Assembly: GCF_002161595.1 (NCBI RefSeq)
Contig: NZ_NFID01000020.1
Span: forward strand, 16,317-80,316
Length of the DNA stretch: 64,000 bases
From: Gemmiger sp. An50
GTDB taxonomy: Bacteria; Bacillota; Clostridia; Oscillospirales; Ruminococcaceae
Direction of reading: 5' to 3'
The position numbers and the translations under genes are program-made. The notes below the pieces were generated by a model. The model made no database searches. It saw nothing but the letters and a program-made list of their open reading frames with translations, and had not been told where the DNA came from. Position 1 is the first letter of the stretch, and every line of letters starts with the position of its first letter. Shown here piece after piece: positions 34,633-43,216 of this stretch.

Positions 34633-36804
34633 TTACTCAAATTCCACCGACAGGGTGGTGTTCCACAGGGTATTGGTGGCGTTCAGCCGGTAGTGGCCGC
34701 CTTCCGGCAGGTCCGCGCCCTTGAGAGTAATCGTTTCGCCCGGCTGGGGTTCCGCATCCGGCAGCAGAGCGGACCGGGTGACCCAGCTGCCCCGCTCCCG
34801 ATCCCGCTGGCTCAGCTCCAGCTTCCACTCGCCGGGGGCGGCGGTTTCGGGAATGGTCACGGTGAAATCCCGGGTGTCCGGGTCCCACCGAACGGTTTCG
34901 GAAAGGGCGGTCATCGCCGCCTGATACTCCACCAGTGCGTCGCCGGTGGGGGTTTCCTCCTCACTCTGTGTGGAGAAGAGCGGCGCGGTCAGGCGCAGAT
35001 AATCGGTCAGTTCGATGCGAACCAGCGGGGCCACATCGTCCTCCTCGATCAACAGGCGCAGCGCGGCGGTTCCCTCGTTACCGGTGGGCAGGGCATCCAG
35101 CGGGATGTCATATTCCTGCCCCGGCTCCCATTCGCCGCTGGCGAACGGCTCCGGCACACCCTCGGTGATCTCCATTTCCTCGATTTCTCCGGTGGGTGTC
35201 CAGACCAGTGCCAGCCGCCAGTGCTCCGGCCGGTCCTTCAGCCCTGCCGGAAGGGTAAAGCGGATGGCGTCGCCCTCCTGATGGATGCTATCCTTCAGCT
35301 CGGTGTTCAGGTCCATCAGCTCCCACGCCATCTGCATGGATTCGGACGATTCTTCGTTCTCAACTTTGCGGGTCTTGATGAGGGTCAGCGGCGCATCCCG
35401 GTTCAGATTGAACTGCAGTTGGGTACCGTCGGGTGCCAGAAGCACCACATCCAGCGTTCGGATACCGGCCGGGTCCTCGCTGCCCTGGTACGGCTGCACC
35501 CGCACCACCCCGGACTCCTCATCCGGGTCAAGCGTCTCGTCGCTCCAGGTGGCCTCCAACGAACCATTGGCCACCGGCCCGGCAAATTGCAGATAGTTTT
35601 CCTGTCTTTCGGCGGCGCTGTCCCAGTAATAGACCTTCACATATTCCTGGCCCTGGGCAAGGGTCTCGCCCTCCGGGGCCGGGGCCCGCACCACCAGAAG
35701 CTCCTGCATCCGGCTCTCGTCGCCCAAGGCGCAGAGCTTCCACTCGGTCTCGCCCTCGGTCAGATAGTCCCGGGCGCCGGTAACGGTCTTCTCGCTGGCC
35801 CCGGTGAAGGTGCAGGCGGTGAGCAGCACCGCGCCCGCCAGCGTCAGAGCAATGGCGGCGCGGCGGGGCTTTTTCGCGGTCACGATGGCCTTCAGCCGCT
35901 GCTGCATGGAACGGGCGGTGCCGCTCATGGAGGTGGCGGCCAGCAGCGCGGTGCCCGGCGCGTGCCGGGGGATCAGCTCCAACAGGCAGCGGCCGTAGTC
36001 CCGCCGCCGGGCCTCTTCCATGGCGGCAGTGACCGCCTCGTCGCAGGCCAGCTCGCAGTCCCGTTTGGAGACTGCCGCCGCCCACCAGACCAGCGGGTCG
36101 AACCAGTACACCGCCAGCACCAGGCAGCGCAGCGCACCCCAGATGTGGTCCCTGTGGCGGTGGTGGGCCTTCTCATGGGCCAGCACAAATTCCAGCCGCT
36201 CCCGGCTTTCCAGCGCCGCCGGGTTCAGATAGATGGCCGGATGGACCAGCCCGTGCAGGCAGGGGCTGGCCAGATCGTGGCAGAGGTAAACCGGCACACC
36301 GCCGGTGGCTTCGGGGGCAAGGTCCAGCTGGCAGCGTTCCCGCCACAGCCGCAGCGCAAACCGAAGGTTCGCCCAAAGCAGCGCCCCGCCGGTGAGCAGC
36401 GCGCCCGCCGCCCAGAACACAGGCAGCAGCGCCGCCGGATTCAACGACCATTCCGGGTGCTGTGCGCCGGATGCGGCGTTGTTTGTAATTTCGGAAAGGC
36501 CCGCCTGCATCTCGCCAGTTATGGCGGTTTCGGCGGTGCTTGTCTGCGTCTCAGTGTCCACCGGGACGGGCAGTGTCTCGCCGGAAAACTCTTCCGGGCG
36601 GGTCAGGCTGACCTGCGCGGTATTCGGAAAAGCGTTCAGCACGCTGGCCCGGCTCTGGGGCAGGCTGACCGGCAGCAGCAGCCGCAGCAGCACAAGGCCC
36701 CACAGGGCGTACTGCATCCGGCGGCTGATGCGCCCGGCCAGCAGCGCCCGCGCCGCCAGCACGGCCAGAATCAGCAGACTGGAGGTAATGAGCAGTTCGA
36801 TCAT
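34633..36804 (-). CDS. M56 (BlaR1-like) metallopeptidase sensor, first of a tandem pair
   Basis: The 723-residue protein begins MIELLITSSLLILAVLAARALLAG and has four membrane helices with the zinc site HEKAH and ELACDEAV, as in BlaR1/MecR1. Instead of a penicillin-binding sensor it has a ~380-residue exported region of beta-rich domains after an internal LLTACTFTGASEK segment. In this family, sensing triggers the protease, which relieves repression by BlaI, encoded 4 bp upstream. The first ~330 residues are almost identical to the downstream paralogue, while the exported parts differ. AAAAAGGAGAG precedes the ATG. Confidence 0.9.
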   Translation of the reverse strand: MIELLITSSLLILAVLAARALLAGRISRRMQYALWGLVLLRLLLPVSLPQSRASVLNAFPNTAQVSLTRPEEFSGETLPVPVDTETQTSTAETAITGEMQAGLSEITNNAASGAQHPEWSLNPAALLPVFWAAGALLTGGALLWANLRFALRLWRERCQLDLAPEATGGVPVYLCHDLASPCLHGLVHPAIYLNPAALESRERLEFVLAHEKAHHRHRDHIWGALRCLVLAVYWFDPLVWWAAAVSKRDCELACDEAVTAAMEEARRRDYGRCLLELIPRHAPGTALLAATSMSGTARSMQQRLKAIVTAKKPRRAAIALTLAGAVLLTACTFTGASEKTVTGARDYLTEGETEWKLCALGDESRMQELLVVRAPAPEGETLAQGQEYVKVYYWDSAAERQENYLQFAGPVANGSLEATWSDETLDPDEESGVVRVQPYQGSEDPAGIRTLDVVLLAPDGTQLQFNLNRDAPLTLIKTRKVENEESSESMQMAWELMDLNTELKDSIHQEGDAIRFTLPAGLKDRPEHWRLALVWTPTGEIEEMEITEGVPEPFASGEWEPGQEYDIPLDALPTGNEGTAALRLLIEEDDVAPLVRIELTDYLRLTAPLFSTQSEEETPTGDALVEYQAAMTALSETVRWDPDTRDFTVTIPETAAPGEWKLELSQRDRERGSWVTRSALLPDAEPQPGETITLKGADLPEGGHYRLNATNTLWNTTLSVEFE

Positions 36805-36808
36805 ACGA

Positions 36809-37189
36809 TCACTCTCCTTTTTCGCCGGGGGCCTCTTCCAGAATTTTCAGCAGCTGGGTGCGTTCGCTTTCGCTGATGCCCTTCTGCTCCACAAAGGCGT
36901 TGACCAACAGGCCCAGACTGCCGCCGTAGATGCGGTCCAAAAGGCTCTCGGTCTCCCGCAGGGCCACCCCGGCCTTTTCCACCGCCGGGTAATACTCTTT
37001 GGCCCGGCCGCCCTCCTCGTGGCGCACCGCGCCCTTGGCCTCCAGCCGGTTGAGCATGGTGATGACGGTGTGCTTGGACCAGCCGGTATCATCGGCCAGG
37101 TCGGCCACCAGCTGGGTGATGGTACGGGGGGCGTTTTGCCACAGCTGATTCATCAGCTTCCACTCCCCGGCAGACAGTTCCACGTTCAT
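36809..37189 (-). CDS. blaI: BlaI/MecI-family transcriptional repressor
   Basis: The 126-residue winged-helix repressor has LSAGEWKLMNQLWQNAPRTI, the recognition region DTGWSKHTVITMLNRLEAKG and a dimerising C-terminal half ending EEAPGEKGE. BlaI proteins repress their own operon until cleaved through the M56 sensor. AGGGAGGG precedes the ATG at 37189. The gene is followed after 4 bp by the first M56 gene, and its promoter contains operator-like dyads. Confidence 0.95.
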   Translation of the reverse strand: MNVELSAGEWKLMNQLWQNAPRTITQLVADLADDTGWSKHTVITMLNRLEAKGAVRHEEGGRAKEYYPAVEKAGVALRETESLLDRIYGGSLGLLVNAFVEQKGISESERTQLLKILEEAPGEKGE

Positions 37190-37211
37190 GCTTGTTCCCT
37201 CCCTCAAAAAA

Positions 37212-37261
37212 GGTAGTCTCTTGTCTACCTTTAGCATAGCAGACAGGTAGACAGCTGTCAA
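37212..37261 (-). promoter_or_regulatory. blaI operon promoter with two operator dyads
   Basis: On the minus strand, TTGACA (37256-37261), a 17-bp spacer and TATGCT (37233-37238) form a near-consensus promoter. One dyad (GACAGCTGTC core, 37242-37259) overlaps the -35 and spacer; a second (GGTAG-N8-CTACC, 37212-37229) covers the transcription start. Both share GGTAGACA, a plausible BlaI half-site. Confidence 0.75.
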
Positions 37262-37303
37262 CCAAAATTTGAAAATTCTCTTTTCCCCCGCCCGCCGGAC
37301 GCA

Positions 37304-37350
37304 AAAAAGCGCCCGTGCCCCGGCGTTTTCGCCAAAGCACGAGCGCTTTT
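37304..37350 (-). terminator. terminator after TPM gene
   Basis: AAAAGCGC-CCGTGC pairs with GCACG-AGCGCTTTT. The minus-strand tail is TTTTTTGCG. Confidence 0.85.
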
Positions 37351-37356
37351 GTTCCG

Positions 37357-38382
37357 TTATTTCCGCCGGCCTGCGCCGCCGGGATGGTCATCAAAGGGAT
37401 TTTGGCCCCACTTCTTTTTTCCGGACTGACCGCCGTGGAACGGGCTGCGCGTCTGCGTTCCCACCCGCACGGTCTTTATTTCCTTGGAGGGGGTCCGTTC
37501 CTCCGCTGTGGCGCGAGGCGTCTGCTCTGCCGGGGGCGGTGTGCGAAGGGCAGGCCCGCCGGACCGGCCATGGGATGCCCCGAGCGACCAGAACAGCGCC
37601 CGGACCATCAACACCAAAAACAGGATAAGTCCCAGCAGCACGCCCATCAGCATGCCTGTGCTCATCCCGCCGGACGATTTTTCAGGCTCGGACGCGGAGG
37701 GCACCGAAACCACACCAGTCACCAGACTTTCCGCAGGCTGACTGACTGAATCCATTTGCGGCTGGCTCTCCGGCTGGCTTGCCGTGGTTGCCGCAGAGGA
37801 ATCGCTCACTGCCGCTTCCGACTGGCTGACCGCAGCTACTACAGAGGACCCGCCCGTCGAATTCGACGTACTCCCGGCCTCAGGTGCATACAGCTCCTTC
37901 AGCTCGTCGCACATTTCTTCGGTAAAGCGCAGAACGCATTTGTCGTAATCGCCCTTGGCAAAGCTTGGCTCGGCGTATTTATCCAGCAGCTTTTGCAGCT
38001 CCTTGCGGCTGAACTGGTCCGCCAGTCCATCGCCCATCACACAATAATAGTCCGCATCCGAGATCGCCAGCACGAAAAGCACTCCGTTGTCCTTTTCGGA
38101 ATCGCCCACACCCCAGGTATCGAACACATCATAGGCATAGCTGTCGATCGCACGCTCTTCGGTGGAGTCCACCGTGAGCACCGCGATTTCCGCGCCTGTT
38201 TCCGCAAGTTCTTCGTTGTAGCCGTCCACCTTCCGGATGGTGCTCTTTTTCAGCACCTCCGCGCCGTCCAGCGTATAGTTGCGGGTGGGCGCTTTGGGCA
38301 CTTTGTTGGCCGCAAACGCCACCGGCGACAACAGCACAGCCGCTAATACGGCTGCCGCAAGCCGCATTATCGTCTTCTTCAT
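37357..38382 (-). CDS. TPM-domain membrane protein (last gene of envelope operon)
   Basis: The 341-residue protein has a signal peptide (MKKTIMRLAAAVLAAVLLSP...AFA), a TPM fold (GAEVLKKSTIRKVDGYNEEL, GAEIAVLTVDS, GVLFVLAISDADYYCVMGDGL), a Ser/Gln-rich linker and one transmembrane helix near residue 255, then a basic tail (KKKWGQNPFDDHPGG). TPM proteins have been linked to photosystem II repair and to phosphatase activity in plants; the bacterial role is unclear. GAGGAGAATC precedes the start. It is a diverged paralogue of the gene just upstream. Confidence 0.88.
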   Translation of the reverse strand: MKKTIMRLAAAVLAAVLLSPVAFAANKVPKAPTRNYTLDGAEVLKKSTIRKVDGYNEELAETGAEIAVLTVDSTEERAIDSYAYDVFDTWGVGDSEKDNGVLFVLAISDADYYCVMGDGLADQFSRKELQKLLDKYAEPSFAKGDYDKCVLRFTEEMCDELKELYAPEAGSTSNSTGGSSVVAAVSQSEAAVSDSSAATTASQPESQPQMDSVSQPAESLVTGVVSVPSASEPEKSSGGMSTGMLMGVLLGLILFLVLMVRALFWSLGASHGRSGGPALRTPPPAEQTPRATAEERTPSKEIKTVRVGTQTRSPFHGGQSGKKKWGQNPFDDHPGGAGRRK

Positions 38383-38423
38383 CTTTTTGATTCTCCTCAC
38401 ACAGATTCCGGCCTTTGCTGGTT

Positions 38424-39329
38424 TTAGTCCAAACCGGCACCACCACCGCGGGAGCCGCCGCCCCCGAAGCCGCCGAAGCCTCCGCCTCCGCCGCCAAAAC
38501 CACCGCCGCCGAAGCCGCCTCCGCCAAAGCCGCCGGGGCCGCCGAAGCCGCCTCCGAAATCGCCCGGCGGGGGCCGGTGGTAGGGCCGGTGATAATAGCG
38601 GGGCCGTCCCCAGCCGCCCAGGAACAGGGGCCAGAACACCACGTCACGGCCGCGGCCTCCACCGCCGCCGCCCGGGCCGCCCCGTCCGCCGCCGCGGCCG
38701 CTCGTGCCGATGATAAGAATAATCAGCACCGCCGCGATCAGCAGCATCAGCAGCACGCCGGACAAATCGCTGTCGTCCTGCTCCACCGGCTTCGGCTGAG
38801 GCTGCCCCTCGCCCGGGGTGATGCCGTACAGACTGCATAGCTCGCTGTACATCGCACCGGTGAACTGGACCACCGCATCGTCATAGTTGCCGCTTTTCAC
38901 CCCGTCACGGGCATAATCCTCCAGCAACTGCTTGATTCGGCTGTAGGTGATCTCGCCCTCCAGGCCGGTGCCAATGGTACAGTACGCGTTCTGATCGCCG
39001 GTCACCAGCAAAAACAGCACGCCGTTTTGCTTTTTCTTGTCGCCGATGCCCCATTTGTTGAACACCTGCAGGGCGTAATCGTCGATGCTCAAGTTCCCGG
39101 TGAAGTCCACCGTGAGCACGCCGATCTCGGCCCCGGTGGAGGAAAGGGCGTTGTTGTAGCCATCCACTGTGTTGATGGTCTCCTCACTGAGTACGCCCGC
39201 CTGGTCCAGCACCGAGTGGCCGCTGGGTGCGGCGGGAATGTCGGCCGCGAAGGCCGGGAGGGCCAGCGCGGCCAGCAAAATGGCCGACAGCACAAGGCCG
39301 GTCAGCCGCCGTTTGATTGCCTGTTTCAT
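38424..39329 (-). CDS. TPM-domain membrane protein with glycine-rich tail (YgcG-like)
   Basis: The 301-residue protein has a signal peptide (residues 1-~27), a TPM domain (SVLDQAGVLSEETINTVDGY, GAEIGVLTVDFTG, NGVLFLLVTGDQNAYCTIGT), a transmembrane helix (LSGVLLMLLIAAVLIILIIG) and an ~85-residue tail of Gly/Phe repeats (FGGGGFGG). This tail is typical of the YgcG-type partners of LemA. Its start overlaps the lemA stop by 4 bp, so the pair is coupled. The repeat tail could undergo length change by slippage. Confidence 0.92.
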   Translation of the reverse strand: MKQAIKRRLTGLVLSAILLAALALPAFAADIPAAPSGHSVLDQAGVLSEETINTVDGYNNALSSTGAEIGVLTVDFTGNLSIDDYALQVFNKWGIGDKKKQNGVLFLLVTGDQNAYCTIGTGLEGEITYSRIKQLLEDYARDGVKSGNYDDAVVQFTGAMYSELCSLYGITPGEGQPQPKPVEQDDSDLSGVLLMLLIAAVLIILIIGTSGRGGGRGGPGGGGGGRGRDVVFWPLFLGGWGRPRYYHRPYHRPPPGDFGGGFGGPGGFGGGGFGGGGFGGGGGGFGGFGGGGSRGGGAGLD

Positions 39330-39892
39330 GCAAAATACTCCGCTTCGTCCACGCCCCACAGCGCGCCGATCAGGCTGGCCGGGAAGGCGTTTCGGTCCTT
39401 GTTGAACTGCTCGGCCTCTTCGTTATATGAGCTGTTGCGCAGGATGGTGCCCCGGCTCATGAACTCGGAATGCTGCTCACCGAGCAGGTCCTTCTGGTCC
39501 GCGCTCGCCAGGGGCAGGGCCGCGTCGTACAGCGCCTCCACCGCCGCGTCCAGCGTCTCGTTGGCCGCGTAGGTATCCGCCGGGCCCATGGGCTCACTCA
39601 GCGCGTTCACCGCCTCCTCGGCGGCGGCGAGCAGAGTCTGGTCCACACCGCCGATCTTCTTTGCCACCGTCACCACGTTGGCGGCGGCGCTCACCCGCTG
39701 GTCCAGGTCGGCGGTGATGCTGTATTTGCCGCTGTTAAAGCCCGCCATGGTATCGCTGTAATACCCGGCCAGCTTGGCCCCGCCGATGCCGAATACGCTC
39801 ACCGCCAGCAGCAAAAGGGCTGCGGCCTGGGGCACGCCGGTCTTTTTGAACACGGCGGGCAGGTTTTGTTCCAGCTTTGCCAATTGTTTCAT
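39326..39892 (-). CDS. lemA: LemA-family protein
   Basis: The 188-residue protein has one N-terminal membrane helix (VPQAAALLLLAVSVFGIGGA) and a helical LemA domain, with YNEEAEQFNKDRNAFPASLIG near the end as the best-conserved part. LemA proteins are membrane-anchored with the domain outside and are usually encoded beside a TPM/YgcG protein; their biochemical role is not known. It follows telA by 3 bp. Confidence 0.9.
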   Translation of the reverse strand: MKQLAKLEQNLPAVFKKTGVPQAAALLLLAVSVFGIGGAKLAGYYSDTMAGFNSGKYSITADLDQRVSAAANVVTVAKKIGGVDQTLLAAAEEAVNALSEPMGPADTYAANETLDAAVEALYDAALPLASADQKDLLGEQHSEFMSRGTILRNSSYNEEAEQFNKDRNAFPASLIGALWGVDEAEYFA

Positions 39893-39895
39893 CTG

Positions 39896-41065
39896 TTAGT
39901 GCAACTCCATCAGCTTTTGTTTCAGCTCGCCCTCGATGCGGCCCAGCTCCTGCTCGGCGGCGGCGCGCTTCTGCTTGCCCTCGGTCTGGATCTTGGCCAG
40001 CTCGTCCAGGGTCTCGATCAGGCTCTTGTTGGTCTGCTGCAGGGTCTCGATGTCCACGATGCCCCGCTCGGACTCCTTGGCCGTGTCGATGGTGCCCTGC
40101 TTGAGGGCGGCGGCGTTCTTTTTCAGCAGTTCGTTGGTCATGTCGCTCACGGCGCGCTGGGCGTCGATGGCCTGACGGGAATGGGCCAGGCCCAGCGCCA
40201 GCACCATCTGGCTCTTCCACAGGGGGATGGTGTTCACGATGCTGGTCTGGATCTTCTCCGCCATCATGGTGTCGTTGTTCTGCAAGAGACGGATCTGGGG
40301 ACCCATCTGGATGGAGATGGTACGGGTGAGCTGCAGGTCATACAGCTTTTTCTCGAACCGGTCGCACATATCGGACAGGTCGCGGGCGGCCTGGGCGTCC
40401 TCGGGCAGGCCGCTGGCCTTGGCCTTGTCCATGGCCTGCTGCAGCTCGTTTGCCCGCACCTGGGCCAGCTTCTTCTTGCCGGCCAGAATGTACATGGTCA
40501 GCTCTTTAAAGTAGAGCATGTTCATCTGGTACATCTTGTCCATGAGGGCGATGTCCTTGAGCAGCTGCACCTGATGGGCCTCCAGCATGGCTTCGATGCG
40601 CTCCACGTTGGTTTCGGCCTTGGCGTACTTGGTCTTCATCTGCTCGATGTTGTTGCCCGCCTTCTTGAAGAAGCCGAAGATGCCCTTGGACTCCTCTTCC
40701 TCGGCGTCGAAGTTTTTCAGCTCGCCCACCAGGCTTGCCAGGGCTTCGCCCACCTCGCCCAGGTCCTTGGTGCGGACTTTATCCAGAGCAGCTTCGCTGA
40801 AGTCGCCCACCTTTTTCTGGGTGGCCGCGCCGTACTGCAGCACCATCTGGCTGTTGGTCACGTCGATCTTGTTGGCGAAGTCCTCCACCATCTTCTGCTC
40901 CTCGGGGCTCAGCTTGGCGGCTTCCTCGGCCAGCGGGTCCGGCGCGGGAGCGGGTTCGGGTTTCGCTTCCTCCTTGGGCTGCTCCACCTCCAGCGTGAGG
41001 CTGGGCATGGCGGTGGCGTCAAAGCTGTCGAAATTCAGTTCGGGGGTCATCTTGTTGTCGTCCAT
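39896..41065 (-). CDS. TelA-like toxic anion resistance protein
   Basis: The 389-residue cytosolic protein has a Pro/Glu-rich start and a long helical body (KSKGIFGFFKKAGNNIEQMK-like segment, MLYFKELTMYILAGKKKL, QLTRTISIQMGPQIRLLQNN, NTIPLWKSQMVLALGLAHSR) that defines the TelA/YaaN family. Members are linked to tellurite, lantibiotic and antibiotic tolerance. In B. subtilis the homologue YaaN is encoded with XpaC, exactly as here. The ATG at 41065 follows AAAGGAAGC. Confidence 0.93.
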   Translation of the reverse strand: MDDNKMTPELNFDSFDATAMPSLTLEVEQPKEEAKPEPAPAPDPLAEEAAKLSPEEQKMVEDFANKIDVTNSQMVLQYGAATQKKVGDFSEAALDKVRTKDLGEVGEALASLVGELKNFDAEEEESKGIFGFFKKAGNNIEQMKTKYAKAETNVERIEAMLEAHQVQLLKDIALMDKMYQMNMLYFKELTMYILAGKKKLAQVRANELQQAMDKAKASGLPEDAQAARDLSDMCDRFEKKLYDLQLTRTISIQMGPQIRLLQNNDTMMAEKIQTSIVNTIPLWKSQMVLALGLAHSRQAIDAQRAVSDMTNELLKKNAAALKQGTIDTAKESERGIVDIETLQQTNKSLIETLDELAKIQTEGKQKRAAAEQELGRIEGELKQKLMELH

Positions 41066-41088
41066 CTTGATTGCTTCCTTTCTTTTAT

Positions 41089-41136
41089 GGCAATGCCACA
41101 CCAGTTACGCCAATCGGCTCGGTGTGGGGTTGCCTG
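41089..41136. repeat. end-only remnant of the palindromic repeat (copy 7)
   Basis: GGCAATGCCACACC and GGTGTGGGGTTGCC face each other across ~18 bp in the xpaC-telA gap. They look like the terminal repeats with the core lost, leaving a small hairpin. Confidence 0.5.
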
Positions 41137-41766
41137 TCAGTCCACAAGGCCCTGGCCCTTCAGCATGCCGTTCAGCACTTCCAGATCGGTGCTGATGTCC
41201 AGTGCATCCCTTGCGAACAGGCTGTCCAACTGATTTTCAAAAGCGGTGGCGATGGTCTGGGCGTTCTGGGCAACCTCGGCCCGCACCCCGGCCGCGTTCT
41301 CGCCCTGCACGCCCTTCTCTTCCAGCTCGGCGTAAAGGGTGAGGATCTTCACCGCGTCCTGTACATAGTAATTGGCGAACCGCCGCACCTGGGCGGCCTT
41401 TTCCGGGTGTTGCTCCACCTCGTTCAGAATGCCGAGGCAGGCCTTTTCCATCCGGTCCATGGCGGCGCTCAAGGGTTCGTCCTCGATGCGCACGTTCAGC
41501 TCGTGCAGCTCCTTGCGCTTTGCGTCGATGAGGGCCAGCATCTGGTCGGCATCCTCCTGGCCGGTCATGAAGGGCACCTCCTTGCGGGTGACCACATCCG
41601 GGCAGATGCGCCGGGCGGCGGCAAAGCCCACCACCGAAAGCACCGCGACCACCGCCAGGGCCCACAGCTGATAGATAGGCAACGCCAGCGCGCCCACCAG
41701 CCAGACAAGCCCGGCGAAATACCAGGGCAGCACCGACTTGCGGCGCACCTCGATCCATTTGCTCAT
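41137..41766 (-). CDS. xpaC: XpaC-like (5-bromo-4-chloroindolyl phosphate hydrolysis) protein
   Basis: The 209-residue protein has two adjacent N-terminal membrane helices and a cytosolic helical domain (TGQEDADQMLALIDAKRKEL, MEKACLGILNEVEQHPEKAAQVRRFANYYV). It matches the XpaC family named after a B. subtilis phenotype; the real function is unknown. It is the first gene of the five-gene unit xpaC-telA-lemA-TPM-TPM. GGAGGTAGTAAAGT precedes the ATG. Confidence 0.9.
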   Translation of the reverse strand: MSKWIEVRRKSVLPWYFAGLVWLVGALALPIYQLWALAVVAVLSVVGFAAARRICPDVVTRKEVPFMTGQEDADQMLALIDAKRKELHELNVRIEDEPLSAAMDRMEKACLGILNEVEQHPEKAAQVRRFANYYVQDAVKILTLYAELEEKGVQGENAAGVRAEVAQNAQTIATAFENQLDSLFARDALDISTDLEVLNGMLKGQGLVD

Positions 41767-41897
41767 ACTTTACTACCTCCAACACCGCGCCAAAAGCGTG
41801 CTGTATCTTTATTCTTTTATGATACCAACCGGCCCCGCAAAAATCAATGAACAGGGTGTAAAACCTCTTTAGTGAAAGAAAGTATTTTCCGCCCCAT

Positions 41898-42377
41898 TCA
41901 TCCCAGAAATTGCCCCAGGGCCGCGCCCCAGGCGGCAGCCAGCCTGTCCGGGCTCCAGGCCGCGTTGGCCGGGCTGGTGCTGGGCAGCTTTACGGCGGGA
42001 ATGCCGCTCACCGGCTGCAGAAACCGGCCGTACAGCGTATACGCCGCCGCCCCGTTGCAGAACACCGACTCGATGGGCGAAGAATCCAGCACACGCTTCA
42101 AATCCACCGGCACCGGGTCTTTGATGGTGGCATCCTGCGCGCCCTCGATGGTGCAGCTTTCCAGCACGTCCCAGAGGGCCAGGCCGTGGGTCAAAATCAG
42201 GGCTTTCTTTTCCTCCACCGTGCCGGGCGTTTCGCACCCGCACAGCCGCGCCAGCAGCGGCCAGAACCGGTTGCGGGGGTGGCCGTAGTAAAAGCCTTCC
42301 TCCCAGCTTTTGGGGCTGGGCCAGCTGCCCAGAATCAGCGCCCGGCTGCCGGGGCCATACACCGGCTCAAAGCTCAT
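41898..42377 (-). CDS. DNA-deoxyinosine glycosylase (uracil-DNA glycosylase superfamily, family 6)
   Basis: The 159-residue protein has the UDG-fold motifs of the hypoxanthine-DNA glycosylase group: ALILGSWPSPKS (motif 1), YYGHPRNRFWPLL and LPSTSPANAAWS (motif 2). Such enzymes excise deaminated bases, mainly hypoxanthine, to start base-excision repair. It lies 12 bp downstream of a HAD phosphatase gene and is probably co-transcribed. GGAGGAAATTCC precedes the start. Confidence 0.88.
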   Translation of the reverse strand: MSFEPVYGPGSRALILGSWPSPKSWEEGFYYGHPRNRFWPLLARLCGCETPGTVEEKKALILTHGLALWDVLESCTIEGAQDATIKDPVPVDLKRVLDSSPIESVFCNGAAAYTLYGRFLQPVSGIPAVKLPSTSPANAAWSPDRLAAAWGAALGQFLG

Positions 42378-42389
42378 GGAATTTCCTCC

Positions 42390-43187
42390 TTACTTCAAAA
42401 ACAGCTCTTCCACCACCTGGCGCACGCCCTCTTCCTGCACGTCGGGGGCGATGTGTTTGGCGGCCGCCTTGGCCTTTTCCGAGCCGTTCGCCATACAGTA
42501 GGAGCAGCCCGCCAGCTGCATCATAGCCACGTCGTTGTCGTTGTCGCCCAAAAAGACCAGCTCCTCCGGCTTCCAGCCGGTGAGCTCCATCAGCCGCTCC
42601 ATGCCCCGGGCCTTGTCCACGTCCGCCTGAATCACGTCGTAGTAGCCGGGGCGGTAGGGCACGAATTTCAGACCCAGATAGCCGTAGCGCTCCTGGAAGT
42701 CCGCCACCTTTTCCGGCGGCAGAATGGCGAACGCCCCGCTGGGCATGCCCTCCAGGTGACGGTCCTGGTCCTCGCCGTCCGCCACGTGCTCCCCGTGGCC
42801 GGTGGCGCTCTGGTAAAAATCCCTCATGGGTTTGTATTCCACATACACGTAGTACTTATCCGGGAAGCAGAAGGCCAGCGGATAGTCGAAATCCTCGAAG
42901 AAGTCCACCAGGGCGTACATCTCCTCGGCGGTCATGTCCTGGCTGGCCAGCAAACGGCCCTGCCGGTCCAGCAGCTGGGCGCCGTTGGCACAAATCAGGT
43001 AATCCGGCTTGATGCCGCCCAGGATGGCGGGTTCCACAGCAAAGCTGGTACGCCCGCTGGCGATGACCACCTTCACGCCCTTTTTCTGGGCCGCCTTCAC
43101 CGCCGCGGCCACCGCCGGGCGGGCGCTGGGCTCGCCGTGGGCCACCAGAGTGCCATCCACATCTAGAACGATTGCTTTATACTGCAT
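42390..43187 (-). CDS. HAD-family Cof-type hydrolase (IIB)
   Basis: The 265-residue phosphatase has motif I LDVDGTL (nucleophile D9), motif II IASGRT, and motif IV GDNDNDVAMM, with a C2b cap in between. Cof-type enzymes dephosphorylate sugar phosphates, flavin precursors or nucleotides, and the substrate is unknown. A promoter (TTGTCC, 17 bp, TATAAT near 43287) and a remnant of the palindromic repeat lie upstream. Confidence 0.92.
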   Translation of the reverse strand: MQYKAIVLDVDGTLVAHGEPSARPAVAAAVKAAQKKGVKVVIASGRTSFAVEPAILGGIKPDYLICANGAQLLDRQGRLLASQDMTAEEMYALVDFFEDFDYPLAFCFPDKYYVYVEYKPMRDFYQSATGHGEHVADGEDQDRHLEGMPSGAFAILPPEKVADFQERYGYLGLKFVPYRPGYYDVIQADVDKARGMERLMELTGWKPEELVFLGDNDNDVAMMQLAGCSYCMANGSEKAKAAAKHIAPDVQEEGVRQVVEELFLK

Positions 43188-43216
43188 ATTTCAAAATTCC
43201 CCTCTTTATTTCTCCT

